Of a stretch of DNA of 64,000 nt, positions 1 through 12,959 are shown piece by piece. How positions within the stretch are numbered: position 1 is the first letter of the stretch; each line of letters begins with the position of its first letter. The translations under genes and the position numbers were made by a program. The DNA is from Peromyscus leucopus (lineage: Eukaryota; Chordata; Mammalia; Rodentia; Cricetidae), in contig NC_051068.1 of NCBI RefSeq assembly GCF_004664715.2, positions 10,904,298-10,968,297 of the forward strand, written 5' to 3'. The notes beneath the pieces were generated by a model that saw only the letters and a program-made list of their open reading frames with translations, did no database searches and was not told the origin of the DNA.

Positions 1-1230
1 CCAAGAACTATGGACAAATTTTAAAATAAAAAAAAAATGAAAACACATAGACAGAATATCTGCCTTTGTAGAGCACTTTCAGTTTGGTTATGAAGAAGTA
101 AATTAAAAATGGACTAGCATATAAATATATTAGTTGTAGCTCTGTATGTATAATTTAATATAAAGTGTGTGTTTTCTTGTTGGCAAGTTGAGTTCTATCA
201 GTATAAATGGAGTGCTCCTGTGCTTAAAAAAATGTTTCATTCTGAAAGCACATAGATACAAATAGATCTAGGGAAGAGAAGAGGATATGTGTTAGTAGAA
301 AATAGTTAAAACTATCCGAGCAGAGAAAACAGCACATATGATTTTGTGTGGGAAAGCTCCGCGTTAGGAAATTATATTCAAGACACAGAGAAGGCCAATA
401 CATTAATGTGAGGCAGACTGGAAAGGACAAGACACAAAGCTAAAAATAATGGGAAAGCATGAAGTCACTGAGCATGGCAGGCGATTTTGAGAACTTTGAA
501 CTTCTGCTAGAGTGGTGAGACTCACTGAAGGTTCTTCAAGGAGGAAGCCATGTGAATTGTGGATTTTGAAGTTGAATGATCCACCCTAGAGAATATGTTT
601 CAGGGAAATAATAGGCACAAAAACACATTTAAAAATTGCATCTGAATTCTCAAAAAGAGCTAGTGGTATCATGTACCAAGATAGCAGCCAGGGAGACAAG
701 GGGAACTTAAACAGACAAGCTACGTCTGGGAAGGAAAGACAGGAATGACTGAATATAAGCACTAGAGAGTCAGTAGGCAGGGATGCATGGAGGACCCAGG
801 CTGGACCAGTGATTGCTATTTTTTTCTTGTGTTTTCATATTTTTCCTTCTTCCAAGTGAGACTGAGGACAGGGCTATTACTTGGTCCCTGTGGGCTTCTA
901 GTGCCTCAGGAAAAAAAAAAAAAACAGGCTGAGTATGAAGTAGCTAATCTGTTGGCATAACCGTGTCTAACAAAGGAAACTGGGCTGATCTTCTATGATG
1001 AAGTGAGGAAGAATGTGTCTACCATACAGTAGTTGCATGGAGTTACCACAACATGTGACTAAACTTGACAGAAAGCAACAGCATCTGATTCAGGTTCTAA
1101 TGATGATTACTAAGGGCTTGTATCATTCAGAAATAGAGCTTTGGGTCACTAATCAAATGAAGAACCACAGCCAGGTATAGTCTGAGAAGTTGCCTAGAGG
1201 CAAAGGGAACAATAAATTATTTAAAAAACC
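1..1230. other. Unassigned non-coding stretch
   Basis: AT-rich sequence with short A runs (for example about 911-924). No gene or repeat family is recognised. Confidence 0.5.
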
Positions 1231-1265
1231 AAAAACCCTACAAGTATATCCCTTCTTTGTTTCTT

Positions 1266-1267
<2 letters not shown>

Positions 1268-1337
<70 letters not shown>
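1268..1337. repeat. (CT)n microsatellite
   Basis: About 70 bp of uninterrupted CT dinucleotides. Confidence 0.98.
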
Positions 1338-1341
<4 letters not shown>

Positions 1342-1384
1342 AAACATCTTTGTTCTGTTCCATCTCTTAATACCTGAGTCTCAT

Positions 1385-1560
1385 TATGCAGCCAGCCTAG
1401 GAATATTGATGTGCTTCAGATTCAGAGAGAGACCATGTCTCAAAAAACAAAGTTAGAGAGGAGAATGTCCAACATTGGCCTCTGGACTCCATACACAGCG
1501 GGATATACACTTGCACATACACATACAAATAGCACCCACACAAGGAAACAACCAGACAAA
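1385..1560 (+). mobile_element. Degraded B1/B4-type SINE
   Basis: Contains 'gagaccatgtctcaaaaaac' followed by a 'cattggcctctggactcc' stretch and a CA-rich tail, as in B4/ID-B1 SINEs in plus orientation. It is diverged and the 5' end is unclear. Confidence 0.45.
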
Positions 1561-1659
1561 ATGCAAAAGATGAAGTAGAGGCATGCAATACTGAAGGAGA
1601 ACAGACTTGAAAGACTCATACTACTCAACTACAAACCCACAGGAATAAAGACAAAGACT

Positions 1660-3779
1660 GAAACAGAATAAAGAAAACAGAAATAGATTCAACTTTCATC
1701 AACATAGTCAATGAGTTATAATTTTCTCCTTTTCAATGAGAAACCAAGAAAATACCGTGGCGATGAGGTCATCATTCAATAATGGCCTCTGAAATCACGC
1801 AACAAATAAATGTAGACCCAGAGCTTCCATGCAGCATGAAAATTAAATTAAAATGGATCACATACCTAAATGAAAACACAAAACTATAAATCAACTAGAC
1901 AATAACAAAAAAAACGTTAACATGGACTACAACTAGGCAGTATCTTTCCAGACAAACACCCAAGGTACAATCTGTTTTAAAAAAGGGGAGGGGACTTGAT
2001 AAAGTGGACTTCAGTGAAGTACTTCTTATTATTTCCTTTGAGAAAATCAATGTCAATATAATAAAAACAGAAGCCATAGCCTAAAAGAAAGTATTTGTAA
2101 GACTTAATAAGAATCCTATTAAAAAGTACTCCTAAGTTTTTCTACATCTCACTAAGAAGTGAAATCAGCATTTGGAAAGATCTCTAGCATGTATCCTCAG
2201 GTAGAGGACACACTTGTGTTGTCCAAGTTCCAAGGTCAGCATCCCAAATGTTAGGAGCACAAGGGTGGCCCTCATTGCTGGTAGAAATTCACTTCAAACA
2301 GGTCTGAACCTTAGGAATGGAGTGTGACAGCTTTTTATAAAACTAAACACACTCTTACCCAGGAACTACAGTCCTTGATATGTATCCAAAAATCTGAAAT
2401 TTTAGGTCTCCACTAAATACTTGCCACAAATGTTCACAGCACCTTAATTTATGAATATACACATTTTGAAGTGAGCCAAGGATCATTCATTAGGCAGATA
2501 AGTGTGTAAGCTCTGGAGTATTCAGATGTCCAGTCAATGGATACTGTTCAATGCTAAAAGGAAATGAGTTATCAAGCCATGACAAAACACGGAAGCCACT
2601 TAAAGCATCTGACTAAGGGGAAGCCTGATGGGAAGCTGCACACCATACAAATCTCACTGTATGCCATTCTGGGGAGGACATGGAGAAGGGAAGAAAGAGG
2701 GTTACATAGACAAGGCACAGAGGCCTTCCAGATTGGAACTCTTCTCTGTAGTACACAGCGAATAGCCTTCACTGTGAAGTAGTCCAAGCATGTAGACCAC
2801 AATGCCCTGAGAATGAACCCTAATGTAAGCCATGGACTTTGGGTTATTATGATGTGATATTGTCACTGTGAAATAAAATATTGATCATGGAGGTAGCAAT
2901 GTGTCTGGAGGAGGGTAGGGGCAGGTAGAAGGCCGTGGAACCAGCTGGAAATTTTCTACTTCTTATAACATTTCTTTTTCTGTGAAACTAAATTGTTCTG
3001 TAATCAAGTCTTTTTAAAATAGGGGTAAAATCTGAACTTTAAAATATTCAAAGAGTGTTTGAAAGAAAACAAAGACTTAAGCAAATGCACAAGAATACCA
3101 TGTTCATAAGTTGCAAGAGCAGGTATTGTTCAGACTGACATATAGACTCAACACAGTTCAACTCAAAATTCCAGTGGGTTTTACAATTAGAAGTTGATAA
3201 TCTAGTTCTAAAACTCCTTGTGGAAAATCAAAGAGCCTGGAATTGCCAAAAGAATGTAGTGAAAGAAGAATAATGTTGCCTTGCCTATTGCAAAGCTGTA
3301 ACAAAGGCAGCATGATACTTGTATAAGAATAGACAATAGGTTCAGCAGAACAAAATAGCAGTCCAAAAATAAACCAATGGATATATGGTCAAATTACATT
3401 TGACAAAGATGCCAAAATATTTCAATAGAGAAAGGCTAGTATTTTCAACAAATAATGCCAGGAAATTGGATGTTTGTATGGAAAAAAATTAACTCTTTAA
3501 CTCTGGCACATGTAAAAATTTATCTTGAAAGTTTATGGTAGATTTAAACATAAAAAATAGTGTGCTAGAACTATGTAGATAAAAACATAGAAAAACATCT
3601 TTAGTAAAATAATTTCTTAAGACATTGCAGGAATAAACAATAAAAATGTAATAAATTTGACTTCCTTAAAAACATCTAATCTTAAAACCAAGACTATTAA
3701 GAAAATCAACAGGCAAGTCATTGGCTAATAGAGGATATTTCAGTCTATCATCTGTATATATCCTCTATCTATCTATCTT

Positions 3780-3811
<32 letters not shown>

Positions 3812-4440
3812 AATTTATCATCTATATACACTATCTATTGATGAGTCACAAAAATGCTCATACTCATTAATTCCCATGTAAAAATTAAATATACATGAAA
3901 ATCCATTATAAAACCACTGAAATTGTTGAAATTAAGCAAATGCCAAGCAGTAGTGAGGGCATGTATATGTAGAGCCCAATTTTTCCATCTAGTGGTAAAC
4001 TTGTGCAGGGCTTTGAAAAACACATGGTTTCCTAAAGTAAAACGATACTTGCTGTGTAACTGAGCACTCCCAACTTATAAGTCCACCTAAAGAAAACTAC
4101 ACAATACTCACACAGAGGCATGGCATGGAAACATTATCCTATAATCAGAAGAAGCATGTCCAATGCCAATGTGGTACATCTACAGTAATTAATAGTATGG
4201 AACAGTAAGGAAGAATTTCCTCATGTGTGCAACAATGTATTTAGCTGTGGAAATTCTATTCTAAGAAAGTATCACCAGAGAGACTTCATGATGTATAATT
4301 CATTTAACATGAAACCCTAACGTGTAATGAGAGAAATCACAGTAATATTTATTTTATTTTGAGTGGATAGGATATTCACTGGGGCTCTCAACTATAATAG
4401 AGGAACATGGACTTCCAGTGATAACTATTTGTGAATGCAG
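1660..4440 (+). mobile_element. Old L1 LINE fragments (ORF2 3' end and 3' UTR)
   Basis: Two segments look like ancient L1. Around 3,080-3,640 is the ORF2 C-terminal region in sense ('ccaatggatatatggtcaaat', 'gacaaagatgccaa'). Around 2,300-2,900 and 4,140-4,400 are 3'-end segments ('caatggatactgttcaatgc', 'ccaatgtggtacatctac'). All are plus strand and full of stops. A (TATC)n tract interrupts it. Confidence 0.65.
3765..3811. repeat. (TATC)n microsatellite
   Basis: Near-perfect ctat tetranucleotide array with one ttt interruption. Confidence 0.95.
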
Positions 4441-4514
4441 TTATTTTTTTTAAAAATAGCTCTTAATGAGGAGGGCAGATATGTATGCAACTCAACAAAT
4501 GTAACATGCTTCTT

Positions 4515-4950
4515 CTCTAGTTTCTTTTCTGAGGTTATGACAAACACCATGACCAAAAGCAACTTGGGATCAGAAACAGTTTGACTTACAATCGCAGGTC
4601 ACAGTCCATCACTAAGGGAAGTCAAGGTCAGGGCTCAAGGCAGACGCAATTGGCAAGAAGTCACTTCACCTCCAAGAAGCACAGTAGGAACCATGGAGGG
4701 CATGGCTTGCTAGCTGGCTCCCAGACAAACACTGAGTTTTCTTATTAGTTAAGAACCACATCCCTAGAGATGATGCCAGCCCAGTAGGCTGGGATCTCCT
4801 ACATAGATAACAATCAAGACACTCCCCCACTGGTACGTCCATAACCAATTAAATCCGTTAATATCTTAGCTGAGCCTCCCTTCTCAAGTGGTTTTAAGTT
4901 ATACTAAGTTGGCCATTAAAGCCAACCAGAACAGTCTTTAAAACCAAGGG
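4515..4950 (-). mobile_element. MaLR-like LTR, antisense
   Basis: Reads 'gacaaacaccatgaccaaaa' near one end and 'ccaaccagaacagtc' at the other. This is the reverse complement of the common rodent LTR ending in a 'ggtcatggtgtttcatcacagc' type motif. The subfamily is not resolved. Confidence 0.55.
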
Positions 4951-4954
4951 AGTG

Positions 4955-5875
4955 TTAATTCACTTAAAATCATCTGCCTGATAATATTCTCTTTCACACA
5001 CTGTGTGTGGTGTTGGGATCTCAAATCCATTGCTAGAGATACACACAGTTCATTCTTCATTTTCCCCATAAATCTTCATGGAAAGAAACATGTTCATCAG
5101 GTAGAGGTGGCAATGCTATCTAATGACCAATACAACCAGTGCTTCCATGGTTTGGCCTGGGCACTCTGGAGCCAGAATAACAAGGCAGTGTACTGGAGGT
5201 TAGAGAATTTGGATGACAGGTTTATTTCCTGGTTTCTTTATTTTTCTTGCCCCCTTGGAGATATGGAGCTAATTTTTCAGCTTTCAAATAGCTACAGAAT
5301 GGAACTGTGTAAGTATTCAAAGATAAAATTATCTGAATAACTCCAATTCTGGAGTTCTGGCAGAAGTTTGAATGTGCAGTGACTTGGATCATCACTGTGG
5401 ATTTTATCAGTAATTAGGAATCATGAGTTCTACTGCTCAAGGGTAGTCTTGGTAATAGATAAATATGACTCTTTGTACCAATGTTCCCTTCTTTCTAAAT
5501 CTGACAAGAATACTCTTCCACTTCCTTGTTCTTATTAAATCACTGAGAAGGGCCACATAACCATTGCTACAAGCTGATTGGTTGGTGGCTCAATGTCTTT
5601 GTGTCTGAGGTAGGAATTCAGAGTGAGGATCAAGTGAAAGTAAACTCCAAACAATTTTGAATTGTGATTAATGAAAGGGCATTTTGAAGAAGAAAAATAT
5701 ATGAACTATAAAATTCTAGCAAGATAAGAAAGATGAAAGAGATGATCTTAATAAAATCAGAGTAAAAAATACAGATCATCCTAAAGTGCAAACAAAAATG
5801 TTGAGCTTAGGAAAAATGTTGCTAAAGACTATTAAGAAGTGAAATTTAGCTTGGCTTTCCTTTAGGCATACTCCA
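4955..5875. other. Unassigned non-coding stretch
   Basis: A 111-codon open frame at 5,005-5,340 has no recognisable domain and no supporting signals. Nothing else is identified. Confidence 0.5.
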
Positions 5876-5877
5876 AC

Positions 5878-6056
5878 ATGTGTACACACACAGAGAGAAC
5901 ACACATATACAAGCACATACACATATACATAGGAACAGATAACACATGCGTACGCGCGCACGCGCGCGCACACACGGATACACACATAGAGACACATATA
6001 TACATATACACATACATCCATACACATGCACACACACATGAATAGATACACACATA

Positions 6057-6101
<45 letters not shown>
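5878..6101. repeat. CA-rich microsatellite with CG-alternating core
   Basis: Degenerate CA/TA repeats ending in a clean (CA)22 at 6,058-6,101. Positions 5,942-5,976 are 35 bp of perfectly alternating purine and pyrimidine, rich in CG steps, a Z-DNA-prone composition. The open frames here are repeat artefacts. Confidence 0.95.
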
Positions 6102-6103
<2 letters not shown>

Positions 6104-6411
6104 CTGTGGTGAAGAGCTTATCTCCTGTCATTTTAAGGCGTCACTGCTGCACTGGGCAGCTGGGAAGACAATGTAGCTCCTCACCGTCCCCCTTGCATAA
6201 CCCTGGGCTTTGAAGAGAAAGGTCCAGAAGGAAGCAGACACAGCTCAGCCAAAGGTTTGAGCAAGAAATAGCCAAGTACACATCAAGTGATGGTTAATGA
6301 AATAGGTAGCAGGAACAAGCCACTGAGATGCAGAACTCTTTTATATGTGGCAGATGGCTCTGATCTGCAGTGAGGCAGCTGGAGCAGGCATCTAATAAGA
6401 TGAGGAACAAC

Positions 6412-6580
6412 GCCGGGCGGTGGTGGCGCACGCCTTTAATCCCAGCACTCGGGAGGCAGAGGCAGGCGGATCTCTGTGAGTTCGAGGCCAGCCTGGGCTA
6501 CCAAGTGAGTTCCAGGAAAGGCTCAAAGCTACACAGAAAAACCCTGTCTCAAAAAACCAAAAAAAAAAAAAAAAAAAAAA
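6412..6580 (+). mobile_element. B1 SINE with perfect target-site duplication
   Basis: Starts gccgggcggtggtggcgc and continues with the B1 body ('cccagcactcgggaggcag', 'ctgtgagttcgaggcc') into a 3' half with 'caaagctacacagaaaaacc' and a poly(A) tail. A 15-bp duplication (aagatgaggaacaac) flanks it at 6,397-6,411 and 6,581-6,595. It is a low-divergence, comparatively recent insertion. The 3' half variant is typical of cricetid rodents. Confidence 0.95.
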
Positions 6581-6599
6581 AAGATGAGGAACAACATTC

Positions 6600-8690
6600 T
6601 GAATGGTGGGATTCTAATGGAGGCACTGGGTCCTGTTCAACAGTGAGGAGACAGATGGGCATCTTAATGTGTCCCTAGAAAGATTGTTTTCTCTTGATAT
6701 GTCATAAAGTTTTGTTTATATCCCTGACTTCAGCACCATGATGCTTGGCAAGAAGGCCCCATGGCTCACAAGTGGATGGCTATAGGGACGTTAAATCACG
6801 CAGGCTTAGTTGTAGCCCAGAGAAAATGAAGGAGCTGATTGTTACTGTAAGCATGGAGCTTTCATTTGAATGGTGATATCTAACTGATGAGTAAGAAACA
6901 TATACTACATGGGAAACACTTGAGTAGTGAGATCTTTTTTCTTTTACTCTTTTAACTAGGCACCTTAGCTGGGATTGTACTTAAAGCACATGTAGGAAGC
7001 AGGCTAAGACCCAGGGCTGATCACTCTGGCAGCTGTAAAAAGAGAAAGCCATACCTTCCCATGTTTATTATCTGCATTTTTCTATTGTTTTAACATCTGC
7101 CAGGAAGATTGGTTTGTTTCCTCGCCTGCTACACATTGAGTGTCTAAGTATGACACACAACCATTGCTTCCTTCTACTGGACAAAAGATACTTATTAGAG
7201 TGTGGTCCCGAGGCCACTGAATCATGCTTCTGGCCATTATGTTTGGCTTTTTGGACAAACATAACCACACAGTACTTTATTCTTTCTGTCTCAAATAAGA
7301 AAGATACTCACACTTACTTGACAGCTCTAGTAACACTGGAATATTGAAATAACAGAATAGTAAACTTGCAAAACACAAGGAATTACACTATTGGCTAATA
7401 TTAGTGTCATTTGGAAACCAAGGAAAGACATCTTTTATGTGTCACTGATTTTATCTGGTTGCTTAACTTTTGCCTGCAGATACATACTTGGAGGGATATA
7501 AAATTAGAATATACTGCATTTTCATCTTTGTTTTCCTATGTATTGAAAAGATTTGTGGCCATTATAAAATAAAACATACTTGCTTAATCTTATCCTTTCC
7601 TATAAGCTGGGTGAATTAATGTCATAGGCAAATCACTCCACCCGAATTCCTCCAAGATCTTGTTTTCGTCACTAGAATTCTGTCTTTAAAATGTAGAAAA
7701 GCACCTGTACACGTAAGTGTGGCCCTTCTAAGGGGCCACCCTTATCACTAGGGCATACATGATGGATACACCTTTTCTCAGCTACACAGTCCTCAAATCT
7801 AGCTATGCCTGCGTGTCTAGATCTCAAACATCCTATTTCTCTTGCATTATGTACTAGTCAAAGCAAACCCAATGATCTGGCCCCTGCACTTTTAAGAGTG
7901 GAATAGAAGATATTGAGGTTAGCCTGACCAATCATGAGTAGCAGGTCAGCATGGGGATTTTCAGGGCTGGTCTTGTAGACAGCTGAAGAAGAACTACTCT
8001 ACTTGCAATTGTCTTTTACCCATTTGTTGTAAAGACGATGCTGTATTTAGAGTTTAGGTTGCACACAGAAGATGATGCAGAGAAAGAAGCTTGGAGTTAT
8101 TCAAAAGTTATCCCTTGCTGCTCTCTCCCTGTCCCACCCTGCTGAACTACTAATGTTAAAATACCATCCAGAGTTCATTGTGAGCCATCAGAAGGCATGT
8201 TTCCATTGGCAACCAAGCTCATTCACATCACAGCATACTAACCAGGCAAGAAAGAGGACTGAAGAAAACAAAGGTAAGATTTGTTCTAGAAGATGATTTA
8301 TTCTGCTGTAATTTCTTCCAAGAGCTCCCCCACCCCAACACACTCCCCCTCTTTAACACTTAAATAAATAATGAGCTTGGGAAGTCCTTTAGCCCGTTTT
8401 GCTTATAGACATATTTCTAAAAGAAAATAGAGACAGTGTATTCTGGAAGTTTATGTAAGGTCTAAGAAAGGAGTCACCCTGGTGCAGTTTCCAGCCTCGC
8501 TACAGCAGGTTTCTTTATGGCGAGTATGACAAAGGGCAGGCTGTGCTGCGGGACTGCCAGCCGGCACTGTGTTCCAGAGCCTTCTATCACTCTTCCTGAT
8601 TTGACATGAAATATTAAACACCGGTTACCAACAAAAAGTTATTGAACACAGATGTGCACTATCACTTTCAAATTGCTAAAGTCAATTTAG
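6600..8690. other. Unassigned non-coding stretch
   Basis: No gene, SINE or LTR is recognised. Short open frames here lack any family signature. Confidence 0.5.
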
Positions 8691-8691
8691 C

Positions 8692-8693
<2 letters not shown>

Positions 8694-8741
<48 letters not shown>

Positions 8742-8743
8742 AT
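8694..8743. repeat. (TA)n microsatellite
   Basis: About 50 bp of TA dinucleotides with one phase slip. Confidence 0.97.
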
Positions 8744-8759
8744 GCAATTCCCTGAAACA

Positions 8760-10100
8760 CAAATGTCCTGTGACAGTAATGATTTCACAATATACCCTTT
8801 CAATTAGAAGAGGACATTGTATATGTGTTTTCATTTTTAAAATCCCTACTCTTTCATTCAGAAGGTCTGGCTCTTTTATTACATATGGGAACCTAAGAGT
8901 GAAAAATAAATTAAAAGAAAGAGCGCCACCTACTGATGCATTTAAAAACCCTCCCACGGGCTCTGCTTTAGAATGGAAAGGGCTTGCACAACAGGGACCT
9001 TGTGACCGTGTAACTCAAACTGTTTGGCTAAACAAAAAGAAAGAAAGAAGCGGGAGTTGTCCACATGGAAAACGATTGGTTAGAAAGGAGCTGTCTCTGT
9101 AATGGATAAATTCCCCCTACTTTTCTGTGCCCCACCCCCCAGAAGCCCTAATTAATAAGTCTGCTTCAGGTTTAGTACTCCCCCAGGACACGGGTTAACT
9201 GTGGCATTCCCTTTTGCTGGGTTTAACGGAATCCTGTCGGGTCACACATTTTGCTCCATTACAATAATCGTATTCATGTCCCTGGCTGCCCCTTCCGACT
9301 CTCAGACAGGGTGGGCGCCCTTTGAAAGAATTTACGGGACCATTTCTCCCACTGGTGAAGTTGGAATTGTTCAGAACCTGCCATACCTCTCCCCTGCCCC
9401 CAACCCTGCCTAGATTCATGTGATTTCGCAGGAGAGTGAAGAAAAACATCCACTGGGAACTTGAAGCCAATGTCAGGAGGCAGGGTGTAGTTACTTGAGT
9501 AGGAAGCTACTGAGTCGGACCACAGGGTAGATGGCTGGAAGCAGCTGGTCAATGGCCCCTGTGGCGTCTGCCGGCTCTTGCCCTGAGACCTGTCTATAGG
9601 ACAGAATCGTCTTTAATTCTTGCTTTAACACTTCTTTTAGGAAAGGTACACTTTCTAGATTCTCTCTGTGTGTGCCAAACCTCCAACCTCCCTCATGTTA
9701 TGGAGAGATGTAACTTATTGTGAGCGAGCCTGGCTGCCCAAACAGTCACAGTGTCCTGGCTTTTCCAGCTTGGTCCTGGCTTCATACATTACAAATTTTC
9801 TTTTAAAACAAGTAAAATCTAGATTTTTGTTTGTCTCCTACTTTTGAATAGTGGCTGTAGAAAATACTATCAATATTCAACAGGACAGTATCTGAAAACA
9901 CACAATGGAGTAATTTAAAGTCCTTTGAACCTGTCTGTTCAGCCGCGCATAGACTTGATTAACTAAGTATAGGCCCAGGTATTCAAAGTCTGGGTAGAAA
10001 ATGTTTATCTTCCCCCAAATGAATCACACATCATCTATCACTGTAGAATTGCCAAACTCTATGGTTTCCTTGTCACACATAAATTCAATAGCTGACCACA
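8760..10100. other. Apparently unique non-coding stretch
   Basis: No interspersed repeat is recognised over about 1.3 kb, which is unusual for this window. It holds a CTCF-like motif at 8,923-8,935 and overlapping open frames on both strands at 9,195-9,550 that look like chance. Confidence 0.45.
8923..8935 (-). promoter_or_regulatory. CTCF-like site
   Basis: Plus-strand GCGCCACCTACTG; read on the minus strand CAGTAGGTGGCGC it fits the CTCF core (C-A-S-Y-AGGTGGCGC). It is not inside a recognised B2 SINE. This is a motif match only. Confidence 0.4.
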
Positions 10101-10554
10101 TCCAGGGACAGAAATTTCTTATAAATCAAACAAGTACACACATTACAAAGAAAGGGAGTGGAACCCACTGCTGAGTTTCGGTCAATCAAAATATGTGTGA
10201 TGAGGGTCTGGTGTATCCAAGGCACGGTGCTAAGTGTCATGGGGGCATTTAATGAAATATGATCTGGCCCAACCCTCAAGCAGAAAAACACCTGCCTTAC
10301 ATTGTTGCTCTGGAGATTATATGCAGTGACCTTGCACTGTGCCTGCTGCCGGGTAGATGGTTAGTATCATCATGGCTACAACGGCGTTTAGAGGCAGCGT
10401 TTAAAGCAGAGGCTAGAGAGATAGCCAAAATGGTGCTGGATTGAGGGGTGGCTGAGACACCGAGTGTGCTGGGGTCAGAAGAAGGAAACTGTCTAGATCC
10501 TCCCTCCAGAGAGCTTCTTGCAGATGGTTTTAGCCCTGATTACCATTTACTGTT

Positions 10555-10690
10555 TTCCAAAACTCATTATGTTCTAGACACAAGGCTGAGCTATTGAAAT
10601 TTTAAACTCTATTTCAAACCTCTCCAAAACTGAATGATATGAAATATTATCAACTTCATTTTATAGTTAAGAGTCCCAAAGATGATAAGG
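10555..10690 (+). mobile_element. MIR-like ancient SINE
   Basis: 'gttctagacacaaggctgag' followed by 'cttcattttatagttaagag' resembles the MIR core and the 'cattttacagatgagg' region. It is highly diverged. A second weak MIR/L2-like patch is near 10,200-10,240 ('aaggcacggtgctaagtg'). Confidence 0.4.
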
Positions 10691-10785
10691 GATTTATTCT
10701 GTCACAAATGCAACAAATTTCTAATTGGTGTTTGGAGTTTTCCCACTTATTTAAAATGTCTCCACCAGAGACTTACTTTATTATA

Positions 10786-11425
10786 TATCTATATGTGTGT
10801 GCTTATATCTGTGTGAGCATGTATGTGTGCAGGACAACATAGGATTGACTTCAAGGGTCCTCCTCAGATACCATCTACCTTTGCCAAGTTTTGTTTTCTC
10901 CCTTCCTCCCTCCCTACCCTTCCTTCCTTCCTTCCTTCCTTCCTTCCTTCCTTCCTTCCTTCCTTCCTTCCTCCCTCCCTCTCCTTCCTTTGCTTCCTCA
11001 CTCCTTCCCTTCCCTTCTCTCTTTCCTTCCTTTCCCCTCTCCCCCTCCCTTCCTCTCTCTCTTTTCCTTCTCTCTCTCCCTTCCCTCCTTCCTCCCTTCC
11101 TCTCTCCTTCCCTCCCTCTCCTTCCTCACTCCTTCCCTTCCTCTCTCTCCCTCCCTTCCTCTCTCTCCTTGTTTTCCTCTCTCCCTTCCTTCCTTTTCCC
11201 ACCTCCTGTTGTTGCAATACAATCGCTTACTGGCCCAGGGCTCATTGGCCAGGGATGGGCTAGCTGGCCAGCAGTGTCCTGGAGATTCTTCTGGTTTTGC
11301 CTTCCCATGCTGGAATACACCACACTGTCAGCTTTGCAAAAGTGGGTTCTGTGGATGGAACACAGGTCCTCATGCTTCCATGGCCAACACTTTGCCTGCT
11401 GAGCTGTCTCCCCAGCCCTGTGACA
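10786..11425 (-). mobile_element. Rodent SINE (B3/B4/RSINE type), antisense, split by a polypyrimidine block
   Basis: The right part (about 11,215-11,420) reads 'gtcctcatgcttccatggcc' and ends 'gctgagctgtctccccagcc', the reverse complement of a tRNA-type SINE head. The left part (10,786-10,860) is a TG-rich tail. The C/T expansion at 10,894-11,208 lies between the two. Confidence 0.6.
10894..11208. repeat. Long polypyrimidine/polypurine tract
   Basis: About 315 bp that is nearly all C and T on the plus strand, with only a handful of purines. It includes a pure (TTCC)n core at about 10,917-10,970 and imperfect mirror-like C/T stretches after it. The tract produces spurious long open frames on both strands (Ser/Pro/Leu-rich or Arg/Glu/Gly-rich). 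Confidence 0.97.
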
Positions 11426-11429
11426 AAGT

Positions 11430-12300
11430 TTTAAACTCTAGAGGAGAAAGGAATGCAGAAGCCATCGTCTTTGATCCCTTCACAGACAGAGAGGTCCCAG
11501 CAGAAAACAACACACCTGAGCTCACATGCCTAGCTAATGACCTCACTGGAGTCAGAAACTATGGTCTACAATGCCAGGCTGGTGCTATTTATAAAGTTTT
11601 CAAATATTTCCCAGTAAGTCATAAATCAATAGCTATTATTTTTATAAATCAAAGCGGCCACATTAAGAAAAATCTCTGTGCTGAATCTCCTCTTTCCTTG
11701 GTCCAGGAGAAACCTACCCCCTTCCTGATCCTGAGAAATCATTCATTAACCCCCAATCCACTCCATTCCAGTACCATCCACAATACACTCACCCTATTGT
11801 CACTCAGACTTGGACAGCAAAATGGAAGCTATCATAGCATGGGGGTATGCATCTGGATGCTAGGCTTAATTAAGCTATTTTCTTCCATAATTCACATTTT
11901 GTTAGGATTTGGATCTAATCTGTTTACCAGGAAGTCTACGTTTTAGGTTAGAAGACTATCTCTTCCATAGCTCCTGGTTGGTACCGAGCTCAATTAGAAT
12001 GTCAACCAGAGCAGATTGTCATGCAAAATGAAGAGATTTTGGTGTCTCATTCTTTTCCTTGGCATAAAATGCTGATACAACATTGGTGTGCCGGTTTTGT
12101 TCTGTGACACATCTCTACCAATTTTGATGTTGCTCTAAGCGTAAGATCAAAAGCAACACATTACATGACCCTGATGAGGCAGACTTTGTTAAAAGATGAC
12201 TATAACAAAACAACAATAAAAAAACATAATTGTGTTACCTTATCTTTCAGTTAGCCAATTCAATCAGTTTTCTTTTGGGAAAGCAATTCCTTGTTACAAA
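11430..12300. other. Unassigned non-coding stretch
   Basis: No family recognised. The open frame that reaches 11,946 is an extension of the polypyrimidine artefact. Confidence 0.5.
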
Positions 12301-12309
12301 GGAAGTTGG

Positions 12310-12545
12310 GGGATGCTAGAGAGATATCTTAGTGGTTAAGAACACTTGCTACTCTTTCAGAGGACCTGGGTTCGATTCTCAACACCCACATGGCAGTTCA
12401 CAATCATCTGTAACTCCAATTCCTGGAGGAAGATTTGATAGATAATCTCACTTCCATGGACACTGCACACATGTGGTGTACATACATTCATTCAGGGAGA
12501 ACACAAATGCCATAAAAATAGTAAAGAAAGAAATAAAAGATCTTC
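12310..12545 (+). mobile_element. B2-type tRNA-derived SINE
   Basis: 'agtggttaagaacacttgct' (A-box region), 'gacctgggttcgattctc' (B box) and 'catctgtaactccaattcc', ending in an A-rich tail. Diverged B2/B3-type. Confidence 0.8.
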
Positions 12546-12959
12546 AAAACAAGTTTTAGTTACCATTATCAAAGCCATAGAACAGTCTTATTGGTGACCT
12601 GATGGTCCCTTTGTACCCTTTCCCAATCTCTTCATCTTGGAAGGTGCTACATTTTGAATTACATATTTGATGGATAATTGTTCCATTGTTTTTCCATTGC
12701 TTTGAAAAGCAGTCTTTATTTTTGAAAATCTTGGGCATATCTTCAGTGAAATTTGATCATATCTATTTCCTATTTCTGCCCTTCAACTTCCTGCTAAGTC
12801 CTACAATATGCCCATTCCCAACTTCATGTATTTATTTTATTTTTAATAACACACTAAGTACACTAAGTCCAGTTAGAGCTGACCATATGTCCCCAGGTAT
12901 GGAGCCTTCCATTAGCACAAGTGAAACCTACAAGAGCCAGATCATCAACCAAAGATGAT

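Noticed and set aside
5776..6131. Cys/Val-rich open frames in three frames
   Set aside because: Translations of CA/TG repeats.
10891..11946. A 351-codon plus-strand open frame, longest in the window
   Set aside because: Most of it is translation of the polypyrimidine block and SINE text; no domain or codon signature.
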